Of a stretch of DNA of 59,452 nucleotides, positions 39,064-49,204 are shown in pieces. Position 1 is the stretch's first letter; each line of letters begins with the position of its first letter. The stretch is from Notoacmeibacter sp. GTDB lineage: Bacteria > Pseudomonadota > Alphaproteobacteria > Rhizobiales > Rhizobiaceae. The notes below the pieces were generated by a model. It worked only from the letters and a program-made list of their open reading frames with translations, was not told the origin of the DNA and searched no databases. The position numbers were made by a program, and so were the translations under genes. The stretch covers positions 1 through 59,452 of the forward strand of contig JAIOIW010000134.1 in NCBI GenBank assembly GCA_019912385.1, in the 5' to 3' direction.

Positions 39064-40302
39064 ATGGCCAGGAAACCGGAAACCCCGACGAAGCTTGATA
39101 TCCTCGTGGCCGGCGCCGGCTATGTCGGCATCGCCGCCGCGGTGGCGATCAAGGCCGCGCGCCCGAACCTTGAGATCATGGTCGTCGATGCCGCGCCCGA
39201 AGGCGTGTGGCGCAATGATCCGCGCGCCTCGGCGATCGCGGCGGCCGCCAGCGCCATGCTCGACCAGCTCGGCGCATGGGCCGAAATCGCGCCCCATGCG
39301 CAACCGATCGACGACATGATCGTAACCGATTCGCGCACCACCGATCCCGTTCGACCGGTCTTTCTCACCTTTTCCGGCGACGTCGCCCCGGGCCAGCCCT
39401 TCGCGCACATGGTGCCCAATGCAGAGATGGTTGCGGCTCTCCGCCGCCGTGCCGGCGAACTCGGCATCGAAATCCTCCAGTCAACCTCCGTCGAGGCGAT
39501 CGAAACCGGGACCGCCGCGATCACCGCCACACTCTCTGGCGGTGCGGAACTCGAGGCGCGCCTGCTCGTGGCAGCCGACGGCGTGCGCTCGCGGCTGCGC
39601 GACATGGCCGGCATCAAGACCGTGTCATGGGATTACGGCCAGTCGGGCATTGTCTGCACTGTTGCCCACGAGCGCCCGCACGAGGGTCGCGCCGAGGAGC
39701 ATTTCCTGCCGGCCGGCCCCTTTGCCATCCTGCCGCTGACCGGCAACCGCTCCTCTATCGTGTGGACCGAGCGTACCGCCGACGCCGCCCGCTTGGTCGC
39801 CGAGGATCCCTTTGTCTTCGAGGTCGAATTGGAGACGCGTTTCGGGTTCAAGCTCGGCGACATCAAGGTCGAGGACAAGCCGCGCGCCTTCCCTCTTGGC
39901 CTCACGCTCGCCCGGTCGTTCGTGGCGCCGCGTTTCGCGCTCGCCGGTGATTCCGCGCACGGCATGCACCCGATCGCCGGTCAGGGGCTCAACATGGGCT
40001 ATCGCGATGTCGCCGCGCTGGCCGAGGTGGTGGTCGAGGCCGACCGGCTCGGCCAGGACATCGGCACGCTCGACGTGCTCGAACGCTACGAGACCTGGCG
40101 CCGCTTCGACACCTTCCAGATGGGCGTGACGACCGACGTGCTCAACCGCCTGTTCTCCAACGACCTCGGCCCGCTGCGCGCGCTGCGCGACCTCGGGCTC
40201 GGCCTCGTCGACCGCATGCCCGCGCTCAAGCGGTATTTCATCCGCCAGGCAGCCGGCCTTTCGCCGGACACGCCCCGCCTGCTTCGCGGTGAGGCGATCT
40301 AG
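39064..40302 (+). CDS. UbiH/Coq6-family FAD monooxygenase
   Basis: The 412-residue flavoprotein hydroxylase has an N-terminal dinucleotide motif LVAGAGYVGIAAA, a middle GVRSRLRDMAG (DG motif), and the second FAD motif ALAGDSAHGMHPIAGQGLNMG. This is the ubiquinone-ring hydroxylase family. Which ring position it modifies cannot be read from sequence. An in-frame GTG directly precedes ATG 39064. Its TAG stop is followed by a short GCGC-rich stretch. Confidence 0.88.
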   Translation: MARKPETPTKLDILVAGAGYVGIAAAVAIKAARPNLEIMVVDAAPEGVWRNDPRASAIAAAASAMLDQLGAWAEIAPHAQPIDDMIVTDSRTTDPVRPVFLTFSGDVAPGQPFAHMVPNAEMVAALRRRAGELGIEILQSTSVEAIETGTAAITATLSGGAELEARLLVAADGVRSRLRDMAGIKTVSWDYGQSGIVCTVAHERPHEGRAEEHFLPAGPFAILPLTGNRSSIVWTERTADAARLVAEDPFVFEVELETRFGFKLGDIKVEDKPRAFPLGLTLARSFVAPRFALAGDSAHGMHPIAGQGLNMGYRDVAALAEVVVEADRLGQDIGTLDVLERYETWRRFDTFQMGVTTDVLNRLFSNDLGPLRALRDLGLGLVDRMPALKRYFIRQAAGLSPDTPRLLRGEAI

Positions 40303-40431
40303 CGCGGTGGCATCCGATGCGCGCAAGGTAGTGGTGCCGGCAGGCCGACCGGTAGCGGGCAAACTTGATCGGCCGCGCCATAGCTGTTATCGCGCGGCCT
40401 CGATCATCTGCGACCCGAAAGGTCCTGCCCC

Positions 40432-41025
40432 GTGCATGAACTGATAAGCTGCGACGATATCGCCGCATTGTGCCGCGACGCCGCGATTGCCAACGGATAT
40501 CCCGCCGACCTCGCCAATGCGGCGGCCGAGATGGTGGTCTGGCTCGAGCGCCACGGCCTGCCGGGCATGGAAGCGCTGGCGATCCGGCTGGAGAAGGTTC
40601 GCCGGTTCGATCTCGAAGCCGCCCAGCCGCAGATCATGGAAAGCGGCAAGGTCCGCTTTCCCGAGCCCATCCTCGCCGGCATCTTTCTCCACGAGCGTTT
40701 CGACGAAATGACCTTCCCGATGGGCATCGAGGGACCCGACCATGGCGCCTTGCTGATCGTGCCGTTCCTCGCCCTGTCGGCGCACGAGCGCGATATCGCG
40801 CTGCAGATCGCCTTTCTCGGTTCCGCCGGAAATCCGGCCGAGGCGGCCCGCCTCAACTACCGCAGTGGCCAGTCGGCGCTCGAGGGCCTGCGGTCGACGC
40901 TGCTGACCTCGAAATTCCTCGGCGTGGAGAAACCCGAACGGCTCGCCGTTGCACTGATCGAAGCCGAAGGTGAATCCGTTTCCGCCAGCGGCGAGATCGT
41001 CGCGCGGTTGAAAGCGCTTCTCTGA
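40432..41025 (+). CDS. DUF3726-like uncharacterised protein
   Basis: The 197-residue soluble protein begins (GTG start) MHELISCDDIAALCRDAA, with GYPADLANAAAEMVVWLERHG. This pattern resembles DUF3726, a family of unknown function found with metabolic enzymes in alphaproteobacteria. The family assignment is from general resemblance only. No membrane segments or catalytic motif are recognised. It follows the UbiH-like gene on the same strand by about 130 bp. Confidence 0.65.
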   Translation: MHELISCDDIAALCRDAAIANGYPADLANAAAEMVVWLERHGLPGMEALAIRLEKVRRFDLEAAQPQIMESGKVRFPEPILAGIFLHERFDEMTFPMGIEGPDHGALLIVPFLALSAHERDIALQIAFLGSAGNPAEAARLNYRSGQSALEGLRSTLLTSKFLGVEKPERLAVALIEAEGESVSASGEIVARLKALL

Positions 41026-41051
41026 TCCGGTTTGAAAGAGCCTTGCAGCCG

Positions 41052-41702
41052 TCACGATCCGTGATGCACGCCCTTGTAGGCTTCATCGCCCCACACGGCG
41101 CGCACCCTTGCGTCGCGCCCGCAGCCCTTGCGGTAGCCCTTGTATGCTGAGGCACGCGTCACGTAGCCGAACCGGGTAAGCTGGCGTGCCTCGCTCATGT
41201 AATAGCCCTGGTGGTAGTCCTCCGCCGCCCAGAATTGGGCCGGCCCCTCCACGGGCGTGACGATTTCGCGGCCCAGCGCCTTGGCGGCGTCTGCGACAGC
41301 ATCCCTGGCCGCCTTTGCCTGCTCCTCGTCAAGCGCATGGATCGCCGTCGAATAGGAGTGGCCGCGGTCGCAGAACTGCCCGCCAGCGTCGGTGACGTCG
41401 ATCGTCCTCAGAAAAATGTCGACCAGCGTCCTGTAGGAAACCGCGGCGGAATCGAATTCCACCTGCACGACTTCCCGATGACCGCCGGAACTGTAGTCTT
41501 GATAGGTGGGATTGGCTGTTTCGCCACCGGCGTAGCCCGATATCGTCGATTTCACGCCCGTCACCGCGTCCATGTCGGATTCGACACACCAGAAACAGCC
41601 CCCGGCAAACAATGCCGTCTGCGTTTCCGCCGCCGCCAGCGACGGAATAAGGCCCATTGCGATGCCCGCGGCCAGGGCCACCCGCGCGATTGTCCGCTTC
41701 AT
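41052..41702 (-). CDS. msrA: Peptide-methionine (S)-S-oxide reductase, secreted
   Basis: Reduces methionine-S-sulfoxide in proteins. The 216-residue product has an N-terminal signal peptide (ALAAGIAMGLIPSLAAAE) and then the active-site motif GGCFWC with catalytic Cys36. The MsrA core follows (SGYAGG, NPTYQDYSSGGHREVVQV, FDRGHSYSTAI-type region). The signal peptide predicts a periplasmic repair enzyme. GGAGG just before ATG 41702 fixes the start. No msrB or quinone-linked partner is adjacent. Confidence 0.92.
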   Translation of the reverse strand: MKRTIARVALAAGIAMGLIPSLAAAETQTALFAGGCFWCVESDMDAVTGVKSTISGYAGGETANPTYQDYSSGGHREVVQVEFDSAAVSYRTLVDIFLRTIDVTDAGGQFCDRGHSYSTAIHALDEEQAKAARDAVADAAKALGREIVTPVEGPAQFWAAEDYHQGYYMSEARQLTRFGYVTRASAYKGYRKGCGRDARVRAVWGDEAYKGVHHGS

Positions 41703-41861
41703 GCAATCCTCCGTGTCTGGCGCGAAAGGGTATGCGCTCTGCCGGCAATTGCAATTCACGCCCGCACACGAGCACGTGATCAGGCACGCCGAGCGGCGCA
41801 ATCCCGGCAAAGCGCAAATGCCCACTTCCCCTTGCCCGCGTCTGCGCTTATCAAGTGATTC

Positions 41862-42200
41862 ATGATGAACCCCCGCGCCGCGATCGCCCGCATCCCTCTG
41901 TTTTTCGCCGCCGTGACAGCGCTGTCGGGTTGCGTCTCCGGGGGTTATGAAAGCGCCGGCAGGCCGGGGGCCATGCCACGCATCGCGACTTACAACTGCG
42001 ACGGTGCCGGCCCGCTGCGCGTGGAGAATCTGGGACGGTCGGTAAAACTACTCACCCCGCGCGGCCTCGAGGTGACGCTGCCGGCCTCGCCGCCGGACTC
42101 GACGACGCGATACGGCAACCCGCCCTACGCGCTGGTTCTCGATGGCCGCGAAGCTCTCTGGTTCGTGACCGGCAAGGAGCCGCTCGCCTGCCGGCGCTGA
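41862..42200 (+). CDS. MliC-like lysozyme-inhibitor lipoprotein
   Basis: The 112-residue predicted outer-membrane or inner-membrane lipoprotein has a signal sequence ending in the lipobox LSGC. The short beta-rich domain begins ATYNCDGAGPLRV and ends GKEPLACRR, a cysteine-spaced arrangement like MliC/PliC inhibitors of C-type lysozyme. The fit is by overall pattern; enzyme inhibition is not shown. It stands between msrA (divergent) and the sdh operon. Confidence 0.65.
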   Translation: MMNPRAAIARIPLFFAAVTALSGCVSGGYESAGRPGAMPRIATYNCDGAGPLRVENLGRSVKLLTPRGLEVTLPASPPDSTTRYGNPPYALVLDGREALWFVTGKEPLACRR

Positions 42201-42304
42201 CGGCGAAAGGACGCGGCAAATCCTTTAATCGATTGAATGGGTTCGCCTGTTCCGCCGCATCGCGAATTACCCGAATTATTGATGCTTTTCGGGCTCATGA
42301 CACT

Positions 42305-42333
42305 TTGACGCAGTGCAAAAAGGCCGCTAAACC
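42305..42333 (+). promoter_or_regulatory. Possible sigma-70-type promoter of sdhCDAB
   Basis: TTGACG (42305-42310), a 17-nt spacer and TAAACC (42328-42333) lie about 70 bp upstream of sdhC. The -35 is good and the spacing ideal, but the -10 is poor. Confidence 0.35.
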
Positions 42334-42402
42334 AGATCGCGACGAGGCGCTTCGGACCGGCAATCGGGCGCCCGCTGTCGAACGCAGCCCGACGAGGGAT
42401 CA

Positions 42403-42801
42403 ATGAGCCAGGATACGACTCCGCGCGCGCGGCCTCTTTCGCCGCATCTCCAGATTTACAAGCCGATTCCGACCATGATGATGTCGATCGCCCACCGCAT
42501 CACCGGCGCCGGACTTTATTTCGGCACCCTGCTGGTTGCCTGGTGGCTGATCGCCGCCGCCTCCGGCGAGGCCTATTTCGACTGGGTCAATGCGATCTTT
42601 GGATCATTCATCGGCCGGCTGGTCCTGTTCGGCTTCACCTGGGCGCTGATCCATCACCTGCTCGGCGGCGTCAAGCACCTCGCCTGGGATCTCGGCTACG
42701 GGTTCGAGAAGAACTTCGCGACCCGCATCGCCAGGTTGCAGATCGTCGCCTCGGTTGTCCTGACCTTCGCGGTCTGGATCATCGGCTACATGGCGCGCTG
42801 A
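42403..42801 (+). CDS. sdhC: Succinate dehydrogenase cytochrome b556 subunit
   Basis: The 132-residue membrane anchor of complex II has three hydrophobic helices and the family signature RPLSPHLQIYKP near the start, with SIAHRITG. The haem-ligand histidine lies in ALIHHLLGG. First gene of sdhCDAB, followed by sdhD after 11 bp. Confidence 0.96.
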   Translation: MSQDTTPRARPLSPHLQIYKPIPTMMMSIAHRITGAGLYFGTLLVAWWLIAAASGEAYFDWVNAIFGSFIGRLVLFGFTWALIHHLLGGVKHLAWDLGYGFEKNFATRIARLQIVASVVLTFAVWIIGYMAR

Positions 42802-42812
42802 GGGAGGGAACC

Positions 42813-43196
42813 ATGACCGATATGCGCACACCGCTCGCCAAGGTTCGCGGCCTCGGCTCCGCCAAGAACGGGACAAGCCATTTCTGGCATCAGCGGCTGA
42901 CCTCCGTCGCCAACATCCCGCTGACGATCTTCTTCGTCGTCCTCATCATCGCCCTCAGCGGCGCTTCCTATGGGGAAGTCCGCGCCGCGCTTGCCAATCC
43001 CTTCGTTTCGCTTCTGACCATCGCCGCCCTGCTGTCGGTATCCTGGCACATGAAGCTTGGCATGCAGGTGGTCATCGAGGACTACGTGCACGGCGAAGGC
43101 GCGAAACTCGTGCTCTTGATGCTCAACAGCTTTTTCACGGGCGCGGTCGCGCTCATTTCCGTTTTCGCCCTGCTCAAGCTGGCATTCGGCGCGTGA
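42813..43196 (+). CDS. sdhD: Succinate dehydrogenase hydrophobic anchor subunit
   Basis: The 127-residue second anchor subunit has three helices and the motif SWHMKLGMQVVIEDYVHGE, carrying the second haem/quinone-site histidine. AGGGAGGG precedes ATG 42813. It contributes with SdhC to the ubiquinone site. Confidence 0.95.
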   Translation: MTDMRTPLAKVRGLGSAKNGTSHFWHQRLTSVANIPLTIFFVVLIIALSGASYGEVRAALANPFVSLLTIAALLSVSWHMKLGMQVVIEDYVHGEGAKLVLLMLNSFFTGAVALISVFALLKLAFGA

Positions 43197-43210
43197 AGGA
43201 CAACTGAAAG

Positions 43211-45052
43211 ATGGCAAAGAAGGAAACCGCTTCCGCAACCAGGGGCAAGGCCTACGCCTTCGTCGATCACGCTTTCGACGTGGTCGTTGTCGGAGCCGGC
43301 GGCGCGGGATTGCGGGCAACGCTCGGCATGGCCGAACAGGGATTGAAGACGGCCTGCATCTCGAAGGTCTTCCCGACCCGCAGCCATACCGTGGCCGCCC
43401 AGGGCGGCATCGCCGCCTCGCTCGGCAACATGGGCGCCGACCACTGGCAGTGGCACATGTACGACACCGTCAAGGGCTCGGACTGGCTCGGTGACATCGA
43501 CACCATCGAATATGTCACGCGCGAGGCGCCGCGCGCCGTCTACGAACTGGAGCACTACGGCGTGCCGTTCTCGCGCACCGAGGAGGGCCGCATCTACCAG
43601 CGCCCGTTCGGCGGCATGACATCCGAATTCGGCGAGGGACCCTCGGTCGCCCGCACCTGCGCGGCCGCCGACCGCACCGGCCACGCCATGCTGCACACGC
43701 TTTACGGCCAGTCGCTCAGGCACGATGCGGAATTCTACATCGAGTATTTCGCCCTCGACCTGACCATGGACAAGGATGGCGCCTGCACCGGCGTCATCGC
43801 CTGGAATCTCGACGACGGCACGCTGCACCGGTTCTCCGCCAAGATGGTGGTGCTGGCAACCGGCGGCTACGGCCGCACCTATTTCTCGGCGACCTCCGCC
43901 CACACCTGCACCGGCGACGGCGGCGGCATGGTCGCGCGCGCCGGCCTGCCGTTGCAGGACATGGAGTTCGTGCAGTTCCACCCGACCGGCATCTACGGGG
44001 CCGGCTGTCTAATTACCGAGGGTGTGCGCGGCGAGGGCGGCTACCTGACCAACTCCGAGGGCGAGCGCTTCATGGAGCGCTACGCGCCCAGCTACAAGGA
44101 TCTCGCCAGCCGCGACGTCGTCTCGCGCTGCATGACGCTGGAGATCCGCGAAGGCCGGGGTGTCGGACCGAACAAGGATCACATCCACCTCAATCTCAGC
44201 CATCTGGCGCCCGAAGTGATCGCCGAACGCCTGCCCGGCATTGCCGAGAGCGCGCGCATCTTCGCCGGCGTCGACGTTACCCGCGAGCCAATCCCGGTGA
44301 TCCCGACCTGTCACTACAACATGGGCGGCGTGCCGACCAACTACTGGGGCGAGGTTCTCAACCCGACCGCCAAGGAACCCGACCGCGTCGTGCCCGGCCT
44401 GATGGCGGTGGGCGAGGCGGCCTGCGCGTCGCTGCACGGCGCCAACCGGCTCGGCTCCAACTCGCTGATCGACCTCGTCGTGCTTGGCCGCGCCGCGGCC
44501 ATCCGCGCCGGCCAGGTGGTCGACCGTTCGTCCAAGGTGCCGACGCCGGACGAGGCCGCCTGCGACAGGATCGTTGCCCGCTTCGACAGGCTCCGCCACG
44601 CCGATGGCGGTACGCCGACGGCCCGGTTGCGCGACAGGATGCAGCGCACCATGCAGGAGGATGCGGCGGTGTTCCGCACCGACGAATCGCTGTCGAGCGG
44701 CTGCAAGCGTATCTCGGAAGTCTGGGCGGGTCTTGAGGATATCAAGGTTACCGACCGCTCGATGATCTGGAATTCCGACCTGGTGGAGACACTGGAACTG
44801 GAAAACCTGATGGCCTGCGCGGTGACAACGATGTATTCCGCCGAAGCGCGCAAGGAAAGCCGCGGGGCGCACGCGCAGGAAGACTTCCCCAGCCGCGACG
44901 ACAAGAACTGGCGCAAGCACACGCTGGCCACTATCGACGCAAAGGGCAAGGTCAAGCTCGCCTACCGACCGGTGCACACCGAGCCGCTGACGACGGTTGC
45001 CGAAGGCGGTATCGACGTGAAGAAGATCGCGCCCAAGGCGCGGGTGTACTAA
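43211..45052 (+). CDS. sdhA: Succinate dehydrogenase flavoprotein subunit
   Basis: Oxidises succinate to fumarate with covalently bound FAD. The 613 residues match the family. The dinucleotide motif [15 protein letters not shown] is followed by [11 protein letters not shown] with the FAD-linked histidine. Substrate-site segments QFHPTGIYG and [10 protein letters not shown] and the arginine-rich [11 protein letters not shown] are present. Confidence 0.98.
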   Translation: MAKKETASATRGKAYAFVDHAFDVVVVGAGGAGLRATLGMAEQGLKTACISKVFPTRSHTVAAQGGIAASLGNMGADHWQWHMYDTVKGSDWLGDIDTIEYVTREAPRAVYELEHYGVPFSRTEEGRIYQRPFGGMTSEFGEGPSVARTCAAADRTGHAMLHTLYGQSLRHDAEFYIEYFALDLTMDKDGACTGVIAWNLDDGTLHRFSAKMVVLATGGYGRTYFSATSAHTCTGDGGGMVARAGLPLQDMEFVQFHPTGIYGAGCLITEGVRGEGGYLTNSEGERFMERYAPSYKDLASRDVVSRCMTLEIREGRGVGPNKDHIHLNLSHLAPEVIAERLPGIAESARIFAGVDVTREPIPVIPTCHYNMGGVPTNYWGEVLNPTAKEPDRVVPGLMAVGEAACASLHGANRLGSNSLIDLVVLGRAAAIRAGQVVDRSSKVPTPDEAACDRIVARFDRLRHADGGTPTARLRDRMQRTMQEDAAVFRTDESLSSGCKRISEVWAGLEDIKVTDRSMIWNSDLVETLELENLMACAVTTMYSAEARKESRGAHAQEDFPSRDDKNWRKHTLATIDAKGKVKLAYRPVHTEPLTTVAEGGIDVKKIAPKARVY

Positions 45053-45063
45053 GGGGAAACTCC

Positions 45064-45843
45064 ATGGTCCAACTCACCCTCCCCAAGAACTCGCAGCCGA
45101 AGGAAGGCAAGACCTGGCCAAAGCCGGAAGGCGCGACCAATCTGCGCGAGTTCAAGATCTACCGCTGGTCGCCGGACGACGACGACAACCCGCGCATCGA
45201 CACCTATTTCGTCGATATGGACGATTGCGGGCCGATGATCCTCGACGCGATCATCTGGATCAAGGACAGGATCGACCCGACGCTGACCTTCCGCCGCTCC
45301 TGCCGCGAAGGCATTTGCGGTTCCTGCGCCATGAATATCGACGGCACCAACACGCTCGCCTGCACCAAGGGCATGGACGAAGTGTCGGGCGCGGTGAAGA
45401 TCTACCCGCTGCCGCACATGCCCGTGGTCAAGGACCTGGTGCCCGACCTCACCCAGTTCTATGCCCAGCACCGTTCCATCGAGCCCTGGCTGAAGACCAC
45501 GACGCCGGAGCCTGAGAAGGAATGGCTGCAGAGCCACGAGGACCGCGCCAGGCTGGACGGCCTCTACGAGTGCATCCTGTGCGCCTGCTGCTCCACCTCC
45601 TGCCCGAGCTACTGGTGGAACGGCGACCGCTATCTCGGTCCCGCCGTGCTGCTGCAGGCCTATCGCTGGCTGATCGACAGCCGCGACGAAGCCACCGGCG
45701 AGCGGCTCGACGATCTGGAGGATCCGTTCCGGCTCTACCGCTGCCACACCATCATGAACTGCACCCAGGCCTGCCCGAAGGGCCTGAACCCGGCCAAGGC
45801 CATCGCCGACATCAAGAAGATGCTGGTGGAACGGCGGATGTAA
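45064..45843 (+). CDS. sdhB: Succinate dehydrogenase iron-sulfur subunit
   Basis: The 259-residue electron-transfer subunit has three clusters. The [2Fe-2S] cysteines are in [13 protein letters not shown]; the [4Fe-4S] site is in [12 protein letters not shown]; the [3Fe-4S] set uses [14 protein letters not shown]. Last gene of sdhCDAB, followed 25 bases later by a strong terminator. In many rhizobia mdh-sucCD lie beside sdh, but here they do not. Confidence 0.98.
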   Translation: MVQLTLPKNSQPKEGKTWPKPEGATNLREFKIYRWSPDDDDNPRIDTYFVDMDDCGPMILDAIIWIKDRIDPTLTFRRSCREGICGSCAMNIDGTNTLACTKGMDEVSGAVKIYPLPHMPVVKDLVPDLTQFYAQHRSIEPWLKTTTPEPEKEWLQSHEDRARLDGLYECILCACCSTSCPSYWWNGDRYLGPAVLLQAYRWLIDSRDEATGERLDDLEDPFRLYRCHTIMNCTQACPKGLNPAKAIADIKKMLVERRM

Positions 45844-45868
45844 CCCAGCCGACGTGGAATGATGCAGG

Positions 45869-45894
45869 GGCCGCGCCGCAAGCGCGGCCTTTTT
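45869..45894 (+). terminator. Terminator of sdhCDAB
   Basis: GGCCGCGC-CGCAA-GCGCGGCC gives a perfect 8-bp stem followed by TTTTT. Confidence 0.92.
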
Positions 45895-46031
45895 CGCTGA
45901 CGTGACCGGCGCGGCCGCGTTAACCATGTTTGCCGATTGCCGGGGATCGATCCCGGGCATCCGGTGACAATCGTTAAGAATGCGTTAACTTGTGCTTCGA
46001 GGAGGCCGTGCTTCCGAAAGGAGGACGCGCC

Positions 46032-46445
46032 ATGCGTTTGTTCAGAGTTTCGATGCGCACCATGCTTGCAGCCGCCGCCCTTGCTGGCGCCGCTGTATTT
46101 GCATCGCTCCCCGCCCGTGCGGGCGGCGTCCACGACCGCGTCTATGTCGACGGCTACGGCAATATCGTCGTGCTGAGCGTTGCAGGTTACAAGCAGATCA
46201 TCGTCGGCCAGGGCTACCGCATCGACGAGTACCGCAAGGCGATCGGCCTCGGTCCCTACGCCGAGGAAATCAGCGCACCCGACGTCATCTATCTCAATCC
46301 CAGGGTCAGGCACGGAAAGCCGCATCGCCGCGTCGTCGTTCACGGGCTGAGCTGCAGGGGCGGCGCCACCGTGGTGCGTGGCCGCGGCTACATGTACGGC
46401 CTCGAGCGCCATCAGGTCGCCGTCATTCCCGACGCCTGTCGCTGA
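46032..46445 (+). CDS. Secreted protein of unknown function
   Basis: The 137-residue protein has an N-terminal signal peptide (MLAAAALAGAAVFASLPARA) and a mature part rich in Tyr, Gly, Arg and Val. Two cysteines (SCRG and DACR) could form a disulfide. AAAGGAGG before ATG 46032 fixes the start. I do not recognise the family. It is flanked by the sdh terminator and a convergent GGDEF gene, so it is expressed alone and is probably periplasmic. Confidence 0.7.
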   Translation: MRLFRVSMRTMLAAAALAGAAVFASLPARAGGVHDRVYVDGYGNIVVLSVAGYKQIIVGQGYRIDEYRKAIGLGPYAEEISAPDVIYLNPRVRHGKPHRRVVVHGLSCRGGATVVRGRGYMYGLERHQVAVIPDACR

Positions 46446-46460
46446 ACGCCCGGTCCGGCT

Positions 46461-47645
46461 TCATTCCGTCCGCGGCAACACGTAGCGCTGCCGGTCCCGC
46501 ACGCAGATATTGTCGCCGCCCAGTTGCCGGGCACGGTAGATCGCCTCACGCGCGCGTTTCAACAGTTCGCCCAACTCTTCGCCCGGGCGCCGGCGGGTAA
46601 CCCCGAAGCTTGCCGTCATGCGCTTGTTGCCGCGGTCCCACTGCGTGGAATTCAACGCCATCATGCCGCGCAGCTCCTCGCACCACTCCGCGGCCGCCGT
46701 CGTGTCCAGTTTCGGGAACAGCACCGCGAAGGTATTCCCGCCCAGCCGCCCCGCTATATCGGTCTCGCTCTTGTGCCTCTGGACGAGCTGCCCGACCACG
46801 CGGGCTGCCGACTCCAGGCCCTCGTCCCCGCCATGGTCGATGATCGCATCGGCGTTGTCGATTTCGAACAGCACGAACGCGGCATGGTTGCCTCCGCCAT
46901 TGGTCTGGGCGGCATGGCGCGACACTTCTTCCTCGAACCCGGACTGGTTCAGCAGTCCGGACACACGGTCGTGCAGGCCTTTCTGCCTCAAATCGAGGAT
47001 GATGGCCCGCATGACCAATACCAGCATCAATGTCGCCATGCCGAGCGAGGAGAGGGCGAAAATCGCCTGCGTCAGCAAGCCATAGGCCGATCCCAGGTAG
47101 AAGGCCGGCGACTGGCCCTGTCCGCCGGCGAGCGCCGCGATTACCGGGCGGACCGAAAATTGCAGGGCAAAGATCAGGGTGCACGCGAAAAAGGTCTTTT
47201 CGAGCGCTCCGCGCATGTCGCGAAAGATCAGCAGGGCCCCAAGCATGGTCATCAGGAAATAGGGCGACTGATAGACCGCGAGCCGGACCAGCGATTGGCG
47301 CGGCAGGTCGATGATCGCGATGTTCAGCAACAGCGAGGCGGCATAGAAGGTCAGGATGGGCGTCCAGCGGAACGGCCTGCCGTAATGTGCCGCCACGCCG
47401 CGGACAAACAGCATGAGCGCCGCGAGATGGGTGGCAAACAGCAGGAAGCGCGGCGCGCGCGCATTGTCGAGATAGGCCAGCGACAGCTCGAACGCGGCAG
47501 ACACGAGGGCCATCGCGATCGCTGCAAACCACCAGAACGCATCCAGGCGCCGCCGGTCATAAAGCCATGCCCCGCCGAATCCGCCAAGCAATGACAAACC
47601 CAAGGCAATATTGATCGCGAAGACGAAACCGCCGCCCGAAGTCAT
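46461..47645 (-). CDS. Membrane GGDEF-domain protein with degenerate signature
   Basis: The 394-residue protein has about six or seven membrane segments (1-215) and a C-terminal GGDEF domain. Where active diguanylate cyclases have GG(D/E)EF it has GGNTF (302-306). The usual DxLTGLxNR lead-in is altered to DRVSGLLNQ, and the D-x-D-x-F-K metal region reads EIDNADAII. Loss of Asp/Glu at these places predicts no cyclase activity, so a sensory or c-di-GMP/GTP-binding role is more likely. No EAL domain is present. Confidence 0.85.
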   Translation of the reverse strand: MTSGGGFVFAINIALGLSLLGGFGGAWLYDRRRLDAFWWFAAIAMALVSAAFELSLAYLDNARAPRFLLFATHLAALMLFVRGVAAHYGRPFRWTPILTFYAASLLLNIAIIDLPRQSLVRLAVYQSPYFLMTMLGALLIFRDMRGALEKTFFACTLIFALQFSVRPVIAALAGGQGQSPAFYLGSAYGLLTQAIFALSSLGMATLMLVLVMRAIILDLRQKGLHDRVSGLLNQSGFEEEVSRHAAQTNGGGNHAAFVLFEIDNADAIIDHGGDEGLESAARVVGQLVQRHKSETDIAGRLGGNTFAVLFPKLDTTAAAEWCEELRGMMALNSTQWDRGNKRMTASFGVTRRRPGEELGELLKRAREAIYRARQLGGDNICVRDRQRYVLPRTE

Positions 47646-47743
47646 ACTCTCTCTATGCCCCTACGGCAGGACCGGTTGTTGTCCTGCCGTTCAAGACTTT
47701 CAGCATAATTATGAAGAAAGAGAAAACATGCCCGTCAAGCGCC

Positions 47744-47769
47744 GCCCGGCGATGCGCGATCGCCGGGGC
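47744..47769 (-). terminator. Possible hairpin after leuC
   Basis: GCCCGGCGAT and ATCGCCGGGGC pair with one bulged base around a 5-nt loop, about 30 bases past the leuC stop. No immediate T-run follows, so it is a weak candidate terminator. Confidence 0.4.
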
Positions 47770-47797
47770 ATTGTTCCCGCGCGGCAGCCGGCTGGTC

Positions 47798-49204
47798 TCA
47801 GGCCCAGTCGCGGATATCGACGAAGTGGCCCGCGATCGCGGCGGCGGCGGCCATGGTCGGTGAAACCAGATGGGTGCGGCCCTTGAAGCCTTGCCGGCCC
47901 TCGAAATTGCGGTTCGAGGTCGATGCGCAACGTTCGCCCGGCTTCAGCCGGTCGTCATTCATGGCCAGGCACATCGAGCAGCCAGGCTCGCGCCATTCGA
48001 AGCCCGCCTCGATGAATATCTTGTCGAGCCCCTCGGCTTCCGCCTGTTCCTTGACCAGGCCGGAACCCGGCACGACCATCGCACTGACCGTGTCGGCGAC
48101 CTTCTTGCCGCCGATGACGGCCGCGGCCGCGCGCAGGTCTTCGATGCGGCCATTGGTGCACGAGCCGATAAACACGCGATCAATTGCGATATCGGTCATC
48201 TTCGTGCCCGCGGTGAGGCCCATATAGTCGAGCGCCCGCTTCTTCGATGCCCGCTTGTTCTCGTCTTCGATCAACTCGGGATCCGGCACCACCCCGGTAA
48301 TCGACACGACGTCTTCCGGCGACGAACCCCATGACACGATCGGCGGCAAGTTGGCCGCGTCGAGCACCACGATCTTGTCGAAAAGCGCGCCTTCATCGGT
48401 CTTGAGCTGCTTCCAGTACTCCATCGCCATGTCCCACGCGGCCCCCTTGGGCGCGCGCGGCTTGTCCTTGATATAGGCAAAGGTCTTTTCGTCCGGTGCG
48501 ATCAAGCCAGCGCGCGCGCCGCCCTCGATCGTCATGTTGCATACCGTCATGCGACCTTCCATCGACAGCGCCTCGATCGCCTCGCCGGAGAATTCGATCA
48601 CGTGGCCGGTACCGCCCGCTGTACCGATCTCGCCGATGATCGCCAGGATGATGTCCTTGGCGGTGACGCCTTCGGGCAATTGCCCGTCGACGCGCACCAG
48701 CATGTTCTTCGCTTTTTTCTGGATCAGCGTCTGGGTCGCCAGCACGTGTTCGACTTCCGACGTACCGATGCCGTGCGCCAGCGCGCCGAACGCGCCATGT
48801 GTCGAGGTGTGGCTGTCGCCGCACACAATGGTCGTGCCCGGCAGGGTGAAGCCCTGTTCCGGCCCGACAATGTGGACGATGCCCTGGCGCGGGTCGACCT
48901 CGTTGAAATAGTCGATACTGAACTCCACCGCGTTCTTCGCCAGCGCTTCCACCTGGATGCGGCTCTCCTCGTTGGCGATGCCGTGGCTGCGGTCTGTGGT
49001 CGGCACGTTGTGGTCGACGACGGCGAGCGTCTTTTCGGGATGCCGCACCGCTCTGCGGGCCATGCGCAACCCTTCGAAGGCCTGCGGGCTCGTCACTTCA
49101 TGCACCAGATGCCGGTCGATATAGAGCAGGCACGTTCCGTCGTCCTGGCGGTCGACGACATGGTCGTCCCAGATCTTGTCGTAAAGCGTACGCGGTGCGG
49201 TCAT
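47798..49204 (-). CDS. leuC: 3-isopropylmalate dehydratase large subunit
   Basis: Aconitase-type enzyme of leucine synthesis, working with LeuD (not in this window). The 468 residues are typical. The [4Fe-4S] cysteines lie in IGSCTNGR and [11 protein letters not shown], and the substrate loop [14 protein letters not shown] is clear. ATG 49204, placed behind AAGGAAAA, gives [15 protein letters not shown]; an upstream ATG at 49225 is less likely. Proximity to rplS-trmD-rimM is usual for Rhizobiales. Confidence 0.96.
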   Translation of the reverse strand: MTAPRTLYDKIWDDHVVDRQDDGTCLLYIDRHLVHEVTSPQAFEGLRMARRAVRHPEKTLAVVDHNVPTTDRSHGIANEESRIQVEALAKNAVEFSIDYFNEVDPRQGIVHIVGPEQGFTLPGTTIVCGDSHTSTHGAFGALAHGIGTSEVEHVLATQTLIQKKAKNMLVRVDGQLPEGVTAKDIILAIIGEIGTAGGTGHVIEFSGEAIEALSMEGRMTVCNMTIEGGARAGLIAPDEKTFAYIKDKPRAPKGAAWDMAMEYWKQLKTDEGALFDKIVVLDAANLPPIVSWGSSPEDVVSITGVVPDPELIEDENKRASKKRALDYMGLTAGTKMTDIAIDRVFIGSCTNGRIEDLRAAAAVIGGKKVADTVSAMVVPGSGLVKEQAEAEGLDKIFIEAGFEWREPGCSMCLAMNDDRLKPGERCASTSNRNFEGRQGFKGRTHLVSPTMAAAAAIAGHFVDIRDWA

